Positions 1 through 5,347 of a stretch of 6,527 nt of DNA are shown piece by piece. The DNA comes from Thauera sp. GTDB lineage: Bacteria; Pseudomonadota; Gammaproteobacteria; Burkholderiales; Rhodocyclaceae. The notes beneath the pieces are model-generated. The model saw only the letters and a program-made list of their open reading frames with translations, made no database searches and was not told the DNA's origin. The position numbers were made by a program, and so were the translations under genes. Every line of letters starts with the position of its first letter. Within the stretch, counting starts at the first letter, position 1. The stretch lies in the NCBI GenBank assembly GCA_023150215.1, contig JAKLLJ010000193.1, positions 1 through 6,527 of the forward strand, written 5' to 3'.

Positions 1-935
1 TGCCCGAGGCGCGCATCGTGGTCGGCCACGGCCAGCTCCCCGAGCGCGAGCTCGAGCGCGTGATGCGCGACTTCACCCAGCAGCGCGCCAACCTGCTGCT
101 GTGCACCACCATCATCGAGACCGGCATCAACATCCCCACCGCCAACACCATCCTCATCAACCGCGCCGACCGCTTCGGCCTGGCGCAGCTGCACCAGCTG
201 CGCGGCCGGGTCGGGCGCAGCCACCACCAGGCCTACGCCTACCTGCTCACCATGCCCGGCGCCAAGCCGAGCGCGCAGGCGCAAAAGCGCCTCGAAGCCA
301 TTGCGATGATGGAAGACCTCGGCTCCGGCTTCTACCTGGCGATGCACGACCTCGAGATCCGCGGCGCCGGCGAGGTGCTGGGCGAGAACCAGTCGGGCGA
401 GATCCAGCAGGTCGGCTTCAGCCTGTACACCGAGATGTTGAAGCGCGCGGTCAAGGACCTGCAGGCCGGCAAGGAGCCCGACCTCACCCAGCCGCTGGAG
501 GTGGTGTCGGAGATCAACCTGCATACCCCGGCGCTCTTGCCCACCGACTACTGCCCTGACGTCCAGGAGCGCCTCACGCTCTACAAGCGCCTGGCCAACT
601 GCGAGCGGGAAGAAGACCTGCGCGCGCTGCAGGAAGAACTCATCGACCGCTTCGGCGACGTGCCGCCGCAGACTGCCGCGCTGATCGAGACCCACCGCCT
701 GCGCATGCTGGTGAAGGACTACGGCGTGCACAAGCTCGACGCCTCGGAGGCGCAGATCAGCGTGCACTTCGCCAAGGATGCGCCGATCGACCCGGTGAAG
801 GTCATCTTCCTGATCCAGAAGGACCGTAGCACCAAGATGGCCGGCCCCGAGAAGCTGGTGCGCCGCGCCAGCCTGCCCAACCTCAAGGACCGGGTGAAGG
901 CGGTGAAGGAGCTGCTCGACGCGGTGAAGGCATGA
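1..935 (+). CDS. mfd: Transcription-repair coupling factor Mfd, C-terminal part (5' end outside window)
   Basis: Mfd is the ATP-driven DNA translocase that removes RNA polymerase stalled at lesions and recruits UvrA for nucleotide excision repair. The frame is open from the first base, so the gene starts upstream; about 310 codons are visible of a protein usually near 1,150 residues. Visible residues 35-48 carry helicase motif V (TTIIETGINIPTANT) and 65-73 carry motif VI (QLRGRVGRS). Both closely match E. coli Mfd from memory. Residues about 110-140 (DLEIRGAGEVLGENQSG) are the TRG translocation motif shared with RecG. The remainder, from about LLPTDYCPDVQERL onward, is the C-terminal regulatory domain (D7), which in the family masks the UvrA-binding surface. 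The stop is TGA at 933-935. No frameshift is visible. A weak CCCGG/CCGGG inverted repeat lies at 960-987, but it has no T run, so no terminator is called. Confidence 0.96.
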   Translation, partial: PEARIVVGHGQLPERELERVMRDFTQQRANLLLCTTIIETGINIPTANTILINRADRFGLAQLHQLRGRVGRSHHQAYAYLLTMPGAKPSAQAQKRLEAIAMMEDLGSGFYLAMHDLEIRGAGEVLGENQSGEIQQVGFSLYTEMLKRAVKDLQAGKEPDLTQPLEVVSEINLHTPALLPTDYCPDVQERLTLYKRLANCEREEDLRALQEELIDRFGDVPPQTAALIETHRLRMLVKDYGVHKLDASEAQISVHFAKDAPIDPVKVIFLIQKDRSTKMAGPEKLVRRASLPNLKDRVKAVKELLDAVKA

Positions 936-1029
936 CCCGCGCCTCGCCCGCTCAACGCCCCCGGTCTGCCCTGCGCTCTCCGCCGGGCCTGTTTACTCAA
1001 TCGCCCGTTCCCGCCGTCGGGACTTCACG

Positions 1030-2775
1030 ATGATCAAGGTTTACCGCAAACCCCCCCAGGCCTTTCCGACCGAGAGCGCCTTCTTTCGCTTGCCGGGTAC
1101 CCTGCTGATGGTGCTCGACGAGGACTTCAACATCCAGATGATGAGCGAGGCGTGGGCCGACGTCCTGGGGTACGACCAGCCCTCGCTGCGCTGGCGGCCG
1201 TTCGTCGGCCTGATCCACCCGCATGATCGCCGCAGCGTCGTCGAGCGACTCCAGCGTATGGATGCGGCGTTGTCCACGTTTCGCTTCGCCTGTCGCTGCC
1301 AACATGCGGACGGCCATTACGTGGGGCTTGCGTGGAGCGCATCGCTCGACCCGGAGCATCACCTGTACTACGTTTCGGCGCACGAGACCGGCGTGCTCCT
1401 GCAGAGCGAGGCCGGCAGCCTGCCAGAAGTCCTGATCGACGGGCTCACTGGCTTGCCGAACCGTGGGCTCTTCGTCGACCGCATCGGCCACGCGCTGGAG
1501 CGTGCGAAGCGGGACAGCCAGCTGCGCTTTGCCGTGGTGCATTGCGGCGTCGATCGTTTCAGCGTCATCAACCACAGCCTGGGCAACCGCATCGGCGATT
1601 TGTTGCTGGTCGAGCTGGCGAACCTCTTCCGTCGCTCGACCAGACCGACCGACATGGTCGCTCGACTCGGTGGCGACGAGTTCGGCATCCTGCTCGAGGA
1701 CATTCGTGACGAGACCTCGCCGATCCGTGTCATCAAGCGCCTCCAATCCCAGTGCAAGCTTCCCTTCCAGCTCCACGGGCACGAGGTGCTCGCGAGCCTT
1801 TCGGCCGGGATGACGTTGTCGGCACCCGATTACCAGGAGGCTGACGCCCTGCTGCGCGATGCGGGGATGGCCATCAGGCGAGCGAAGACGCAGGGCGGCG
1901 GCGCGCATGTGATCTTCGACCGCAAGCTGCACGAGGAGGCCTTTTCCCGGCTGGACCTGGAGCTCGATCTGCGACGCGCGCTGGAGCGCGAACAGATCGA
2001 GGTGTACTACCAGCCGATCATGCGGGTGCGCGATCGTCGACTCGTCGGTTTCGAAGCACTCGCGCGCTGGAATCATCCTGAACGCGGACTTGTCTCCCCG
2101 GCCCGGTTCATTCCGCTTGCCGAGGAAAGCGGCCTGATCGTGCCGATCGGACGCTGGATCCTCGAGCGTGCCTGCACCGACCTCAAGCGATGGCAGCTCG
2201 CTTACCCGCGTCGGCCCGCACTCACGGTCAGCGTCAACCTCTCGGCGCGACAGATCGCCTATCCCGACCTGCTCAAGGACATTCGCCTGAGCCTTCGCCG
2301 CAGCGGGCTCGCCGCCAGGCATCTGAAGCTGGAGATCACCGAGAGCGGCATGCTGGACGACGCCGAACGCGCGATCGAGCTCTTCGTCGCGCTCAAGCGT
2401 TCGCGCCTGAAGCTGCTCCTGGACGACTTCGGCACAGGCTATTCGTCGCTGTCCTACCTGCACCGCTTGCCGATCGATGCACTGAAGATCGATCGCTCCT
2501 TCATCGAACACATCGATGACCGGCCCACCGATCGCAGCTTCGTCGAGACCATCCTCACCCTGGCCCGCCAGCTCGGACTTGAGGTGATCTGCGAAGGGGT
2601 CGAGCGTCCGGAGCAGGAGAGCCTGTTGCGCGTGCTCGGCGCCAGTCACGTCCAGGGCTTCATGTACTCGCGCCCGGTCACGGCAACGCAAGCCGAGATG
2701 CTGATCCTGCAGGACCAGCACCGGCCGGGCAGCATCCTGTCGAACGCCGGCAAGGCGCCGGAAAGCGGCCACTGA
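1030..2775 (+). CDS. PAS-GGDEF-EAL cyclic-di-GMP signalling protein (probable phosphodiesterase)
   Basis: This 581-residue protein has no signal peptide or membrane segment, so it is probably cytoplasmic. Residues about 20-125 look like a PAS sensor, including the typical HPHDRRSVVERL stretch. The GGDEF domain (about 135-297) has DGLTGLPNR at 137-145, the GGDEF signature at 214-218, and an RPTD I-site at 205-208, exactly five residues upstream. The EAL domain (about 308-560) keeps every residue known to be needed for c-di-GMP hydrolysis: E342 of EAL, N403, E435, D465-D466, K486, E522 and Q542. The GGDEF domain is degenerate: the first metal-binding Asp (PleD D327) is Gly173, and the phosphate-contacting Arg (PleD R446) is Gly290. 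The inferred net activity is c-di-GMP breakdown, with GGDEF perhaps a regulatory nucleotide-binding domain. The ATG has a weak GGGA at 1019-1022. Codon use differs from the neighbours. The signal sensed by PAS is unknown. Confidence 0.93.
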   Translation: MIKVYRKPPQAFPTESAFFRLPGTLLMVLDEDFNIQMMSEAWADVLGYDQPSLRWRPFVGLIHPHDRRSVVERLQRMDAALSTFRFACRCQHADGHYVGLAWSASLDPEHHLYYVSAHETGVLLQSEAGSLPEVLIDGLTGLPNRGLFVDRIGHALERAKRDSQLRFAVVHCGVDRFSVINHSLGNRIGDLLLVELANLFRRSTRPTDMVARLGGDEFGILLEDIRDETSPIRVIKRLQSQCKLPFQLHGHEVLASLSAGMTLSAPDYQEADALLRDAGMAIRRAKTQGGGAHVIFDRKLHEEAFSRLDLELDLRRALEREQIEVYYQPIMRVRDRRLVGFEALARWNHPERGLVSPARFIPLAEESGLIVPIGRWILERACTDLKRWQLAYPRRPALTVSVNLSARQIAYPDLLKDIRLSLRRSGLAARHLKLEITESGMLDDAERAIELFVALKRSRLKLLLDDFGTGYSSLSYLHRLPIDALKIDRSFIEHIDDRPTDRSFVETILTLARQLGLEVICEGVERPEQESLLRVLGASHVQGFMYSRPVTATQAEMLILQDQHRPGSILSNAGKAPESGH

Positions 2776-2782
2776 ACTGCCC

Positions 2783-3748
2783 ATGCTAATCAACTGCACC
2801 GCCTACCAGCACGGTCGCAAGCTCGCCGACATCCCGGTCGCCGACATCAGCGACACCCTGCAGCAACCCGATACCTTCGTGTGGGTCGCGCTCAAGGACG
2901 CCACGAGCGAGGAACTCGCGGTGATGAAGGAGGAATTCGGCCTCCACGAGCTCGCCATCGAGGACGCCAACCACGGCCACCAGCGCCCCAAGGTCGAGGA
3001 GTACGACGACGAACTCTTCGCCGTGCTGCACCTGATCGAGGAGAAGGACGGCAAGCTCGAGGTCGGCGAGGTGCACGTCTTCGTCGGCATCAACTACATC
3101 CTGTCGGTGCGCAACAACAACACGCGCGACTTCCTCGGCGTGCGTGCGCGCTGCGAGCGTGAGCCGAAGATGCTCGCCAAGGGCGCCGGCTACGTGTTCT
3201 ATGCGCTGATGGACGCGGTGGTCGATCGCTACTTTCCGCTCATCGAAAAGCTCGAGTCCGAGGTCGAGGCGCTCGAAGAGCGCATCTTCACCAAGGGCGC
3301 GGGCAGCGCCAACATCCGCCGCCTCTACCGCCTCAAGCGCAAGGTCACCGTGCTCAAGCACGCCGTGCTGCCGCTGATGGAAGCCGCCGGCAAGCTGCAC
3401 AGCGGCCGGGTGCCCGAGGTCTGCGCCAAGAGCCGGCACTATTTTCGCGACGTCTACGACCACCTCGCGCGCATCAACGCCTCGCTCGACAGCATCCGCG
3501 AAACCATCGGCACCGCGATCCAGGTCAACATCTCGCTGGTCACCATCGACCAGACCGAGGTCAGCAAGCGCCTCGCGGCCTGGGCGGGCATCTTCGCCGT
3601 CGCCACCGCCTTCGCCGGCATCTGGGGCATGAACTTCGCCCACATGCCGGAGCTGGCGTGGAAGTACGGCTACCCGTTCGGGCTCGCCGTGATCGCGGGT
3701 GCGAGCACCTTCCTGTGGTGGCGCTTCCGCAAGGCGAAGTGGCTGTAG
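2783..3748 (+). CDS. corA: CorA-family magnesium/divalent-cation channel
   Basis: CorA forms a homopentameric inner-membrane channel that takes up Mg2+ (also Co2+ and Ni2+ in several members). The protein is 321 residues, the usual family length. Residues 1 to about 255 are the acidic, helical cytoplasmic domain, including the long helix around 150-260. Two hydrophobic segments follow, at about 264-281 and 297-314, and the signature GMN sits at 282-284 at the end of the first. The loop MPELAWKYGYP (288-298) and the short positively charged tail RFRKAKWL are also typical. The residue before GMN is Trp, where classical members have Tyr; I recall this WGMN form in other proteobacterial homologues, so I do not treat it as a defect. 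The start lies 7 bp after the preceding stop with no convincing Shine-Dalgarno, which suggests translational coupling. It could be a ZntB-like efflux paralogue, but the GMN context and the MPEL loop favour CorA. Confidence 0.93.
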   Translation: MLINCTAYQHGRKLADIPVADISDTLQQPDTFVWVALKDATSEELAVMKEEFGLHELAIEDANHGHQRPKVEEYDDELFAVLHLIEEKDGKLEVGEVHVFVGINYILSVRNNNTRDFLGVRARCEREPKMLAKGAGYVFYALMDAVVDRYFPLIEKLESEVEALEERIFTKGAGSANIRRLYRLKRKVTVLKHAVLPLMEAAGKLHSGRVPEVCAKSRHYFRDVYDHLARINASLDSIRETIGTAIQVNISLVTIDQTEVSKRLAAWAGIFAVATAFAGIWGMNFAHMPELAWKYGYPFGLAVIAGASTFLWWRFRKAKWL

Positions 3749-3767
3749 CGGACCACCCCGCGCGGCC

Positions 3768-3797
3768 GTTCGCGGCTGCCGCCGCTCCTACAGGAAG
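3768..3797 (-). repeat. REP-like palindrome, copy A
   Basis: These 30 bases are identical to positions 3913-3942. Read on the - strand, the unit begins with a GTAG head (3791-3788), then GA, then a hairpin with stem GCGGC/GCCGC (3772-3776 with 3781-3785) and a four-base loop, and ends in CGAA. A GTAG head followed by an imperfect palindrome is the known layout of REP elements mobilised by RAYT transposases (TnpA-REP). The element lies 20 bp after the corA stop and could affect mRNA 3' stability, but it has no T tract. Confidence 0.75.
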
Positions 3798-3838
3798 CGG
3801 TGCGAATCGGCTGTCGCGCGCGCCCAGCGCGCAACCGC
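3797..3838. repeat. Inner inverted repeat between REP copies A and C
   Basis: GCGGTGCG at 3797-3804 pairs with CGCAACCGC at 3830-3838 with a single bulged A. These arms continue the pairing of copy A with copy C, so positions 3769-3865 form one imperfect inverted repeat, with a GC-rich centre at about 3805-3829. This arrangement resembles a REPIN, a pair of inverted REPs that moves as one unit. Confidence 0.5.
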
Positions 3839-3842
3839 ATCG

Positions 3843-3866
3843 GTAGGAGCGCCGGCAGGCGCGAAT
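3843..3866 (+). repeat. REP-like palindrome, copy C (opposite orientation to A and B)
   Basis: The unit reads GTAGGA, then stem GCGCC (3849-3853), loop GGCA (3854-3857), stem GGCGC (3858-3862), then GAA. Compared with copies A and B on the same strand sense, it differs at one base in each half of the stem. The two changes restore pairing (GCGGC/GCCGC against GCGCC/GGCGC), while the GTAGGA head, the GGCA loop and the GAA tail are unchanged. Confidence 0.7.
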
Positions 3867-3868
3867 CC

Positions 3869-3892
3869 GGCGGCTGCAATCCACAGGCCGCC
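3869..3892. repeat. Short inverted repeat between REP copies C and B
   Basis: GGCGGC (3869-3874) and GCCGCC (3887-3892) are perfect reverse complements separated by 12 bases. The sequence is GC-rich and short, so it may be chance, but it sits exactly in the spacer between two oppositely oriented REP copies. Confidence 0.35.
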
Positions 3893-3912
3893 ATCGATTG
3901 CGGAACCGCCAT

Positions 3913-3942
3913 GTTCGCGGCTGCCGCCGCTCCTACAGGAAG
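3913..3942 (-). repeat. REP-like palindrome, copy B
   Basis: Exact 30-base duplicate of copy A, 145 bp further on. Its hairpin stem halves are at 3917-3921 and 3926-3930, and its GTAG head on the - strand is at 3936-3933. The flanking bases differ from those of copy A on both sides, so the repeated unit ends here and the pair is not part of a longer duplication. Confidence 0.75.
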
Positions 3943-4019
3943 TCCGAGCGCTTGGCTTGTCGAACGGACCGCAGCGCTGCGCTCGGCGCCTCACGGCCGG
4001 TCCGCGACACGTTGCATGC

Positions 4020-4048
4020 TCGCCAGCGACGCCCCGGCGGCTTATCAT
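4020..4048 (+). promoter_or_regulatory. Possible sigma-70-type promoter for rlmM
   Basis: TATCAT at 4043-4048 matches five of six bases of the -10 consensus. TCGCCA at 4020-4025, 17 bp upstream, matches four of six bases of the -35 consensus. The position, about 80 bp before the rlmM start and downstream of the REP cluster, is sensible. The match is modest and the call is tentative. Confidence 0.3.
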
Positions 4049-4132
4049 CCACTGCCTTGCTTCGCCTGCGGCTGCCGCATCCTGCACCCGCAGCGGACCC
4101 ATCACACTGCAGCCCCTGCGCGCAACGACTCC

Positions 4133-5227
4133 ATGAACCAGCACACCCCCGCCGCCGCGCTCCTCTGCGCCGGCCTCATCGGCTATTGCCGCGCCGGCTT
4201 CGAGAAGGAACTCGCCGCCGAACTCGACGACCAGGCCGCCGAGGCCGGCTTGATCGGCTTCGTCCGCGCCGACCCCGACTCAGGCTACGTCGTCTATGAG
4301 ACCTTCGAACCGACTCCGCTCGGCAGCTTCGGCGAAGCGACCGACTGGCGCCGCCCGGTGTTCGCCCGCCAGGTGCTGCCCTGGTTCGCCCGCGTCGAGG
4401 ATCTGCCCGAGCGCGACCGCGCCACGCCGATCGTGGACACGGTCAAGGCCAGCGGCCAGCGCTTCTCGGGCGTGATGCTGGAAACGCCCGACACCGACGA
4501 GGCCAAGCAGCGCTCGGGCTTCTGCAAGCGCTTCACCGAACCGCTCGCCAAAGCACTAGAGAAGGCCGGCTGCCTGCGCACCAGCCGCGCCGGCCTGCCG
4601 GTGCTGCACGTGGTGTTCACCACCGCCACCACCGCCTGGCTCGCCGCCGGCCAGCCGGGGCAATGCTCGACCTGGCAGATGGGCATCCCGCGCGTGCGCA
4701 TGCCCTCGAACGCCCCCAGCCGCTCCACCGCCAAGCTCGCCGAAGCCTTCATGATGTTGCTCGAGGACGATGAGCGCGAAAGCATCCTGCGCGCTGGCCA
4801 GCGCGCGGTCGACCTCGGCGCCGCGCCCGGCGGGTGGACCTGGCAGCTCGTGCATCGCGGCCTGCGCGTCACCGCGATCGACAACGGCCCGCTGCGCGAC
4901 AGCGTGATGGCCACCGAGATGGTCGAGCACCTCAAGGCCGACGGCTTCACCTGGCGCCCGCACCGACCGGTGGACTGGATGGTGTGCGACATGGTCGAAC
5001 AACCGTCGCGGATCGCCTCGCTGATGGCCGAGTGGATCGGCACCGGGCATTGCCGGTACACGATCTTCAACCTCAAGCTGCCGATGAAGCGCCGCGTCGA
5101 TGCAGTCGAGCAGTGCCGCGAGCTGATCCGCAAGCGCCTCGCCAGCGTCGGCCCCTACGACCTGCGCATCAAGCATCTCTACCACGACCGCGAAGAGGTC
5201 ACCGCCTTCCTCACCCTCAAGCGCTGA
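4133..5227 (+). CDS. rlmM: 23S rRNA (cytidine-2498-2'-O)-methyltransferase RlmM
   Basis: RlmM uses S-adenosylmethionine to methylate the 2'-OH of C2498 in the peptidyl-transferase region of 23S rRNA. From the ATG at 4133 the protein is 364 residues, against about 366 in E. coli. The N-terminal part has the family's CRAGFEKELAAEL motif (19-31) and a THUMP-like region. Residues 184-206 (MGIPRVRMPSNAPSRS onward) and the Rossmann methyltransferase domain follow. The SAM-binding motif is VDLGAAPGGWTWQL (226-239), with DNGPL at 250-254, WMVCDMVEQP at 282-291, NLKLPMK at 313-319 and LYHDREEVT at 349-357. K201, D286 and K315 are the likely catalytic residues by analogy with RrmJ; this is inference. 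I prefer this start over an in-frame ATG at 3800, because the upstream 111 codons run through REP repeats and lack homology. No clear Shine-Dalgarno is visible. The gene probably forms its own transcription unit. Confidence 0.94.
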   Translation: MNQHTPAAALLCAGLIGYCRAGFEKELAAELDDQAAEAGLIGFVRADPDSGYVVYETFEPTPLGSFGEATDWRRPVFARQVLPWFARVEDLPERDRATPIVDTVKASGQRFSGVMLETPDTDEAKQRSGFCKRFTEPLAKALEKAGCLRTSRAGLPVLHVVFTTATTAWLAAGQPGQCSTWQMGIPRVRMPSNAPSRSTAKLAEAFMMLLEDDERESILRAGQRAVDLGAAPGGWTWQLVHRGLRVTAIDNGPLRDSVMATEMVEHLKADGFTWRPHRPVDWMVCDMVEQPSRIASLMAEWIGTGHCRYTIFNLKLPMKRRVDAVEQCRELIRKRLASVGPYDLRIKHLYHDREEVTAFLTLKR

Positions 5228-5239
5228 CGCCCCCGCGCC

Positions 5240-5263
5240 GGACAGGGCGCGAAGCCCCTGTCC
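5240..5263 (+). terminator. Candidate terminator hairpin after rlmM
   Basis: GGACAGGG (5240-5247) and CCCTGTCC (5256-5263) form a perfect eight-base-pair stem with an eight-base loop. A further C-G pair across a one-base bulge would leave a GCGAA loop. The stem begins 13 bp after the rlmM stop. Five Ts lie at 5272-5276, but eight bases separate them from the stem, so this is not a textbook intrinsic terminator; it may instead protect the mRNA 3' end. Confidence 0.45.
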
Positions 5264-5290
5264 AGTAAAGGTTTTTGTGCAGTGTATAAT
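5262..5290 (+). promoter_or_regulatory. Promoter for the RhlE-type helicase gene (perfect -10 box)
   Basis: TATAAT at 5285-5290 is a full match to the sigma-70 -10 box in an otherwise GC-rich window. No good -35 box is seen: the hexamer at 17-bp spacing (5262-5267, CCAGTA) is poor and overlaps the end of the upstream hairpin. The predicted start of transcription is near 5297, giving a leader of about 50 bases. Confidence 0.55.
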
Positions 5291-5308
5291 CCGGGCTTTC
5301 CGTAATCC

Positions 5309-5329
5309 GGTGGCCGGTTGTCGACCACC
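5309..5329 (+). promoter_or_regulatory. Leader hairpin and ribosome-binding site of the helicase gene
   Basis: GGTGG (5309-5313) pairs with CCACC (5325-5329), with a few further inner pairs past one mismatch. Downstream, GAAGG at 5338-5342 is a reasonable Shine-Dalgarno five bases before the ATG at 5348 and lies outside the hairpin. Whether the hairpin regulates anything is unknown; helicase leaders are sometimes structured. Confidence 0.35.
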
Positions 5330-5347
5330 TCCAAACCGAAGGCACCC

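Larger units (their letters stand above)
3749..4132. other. Non-coding gap between corA and rlmM with a REP-like cluster
   Basis: This stretch holds no supportable gene. Its left half (3768-3942) carries three REP-like palindromes in alternating orientation plus one extra inverted repeat. The right half leads into rlmM and contains a possible weak promoter near 4020-4048. An open frame runs through the gap in phase with rlmM from 3800, but its translation is low-complexity, crosses the repeats and does not resemble RlmM. Confidence 0.8.

Noticed and set aside
960..987. CCCGG/CCGGG inverted repeat after mfd as a terminator
   Set aside because: The stem is only five base pairs with an 18-base loop and no T run follows.
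997..2799. A 600-codon open frame on the - strand covering the entire PAS-GGDEF-EAL gene
   Set aside because: Its translation is low in recognisable motifs and rich in Arg, Ala, Gln and Val, as expected from the complement of a GC-rich gene. The + strand protein in this region has complete, ordered domains.
2786..3643. A 285-codon - strand open frame opposite corA
   Set aside because: The translation is repetitive in Asp, Val, Leu and Gly with no family motif. It is a mirror of corA codon bias.
3768..3942. The repeats as a CRISPR array or an insertion sequence
   Set aside because: The copies alternate in orientation, their spacing is irregular, the unit is palindromic with a GTAG head, and there is no cas or transposase gene nearby.
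3800..4132. Upstream extension of RlmM to an ATG at 3800
   Set aside because: The added 111 residues are read through REP repeats and lack similarity to RlmM, whereas the start at 4133 gives the expected family length and N-terminal motif.
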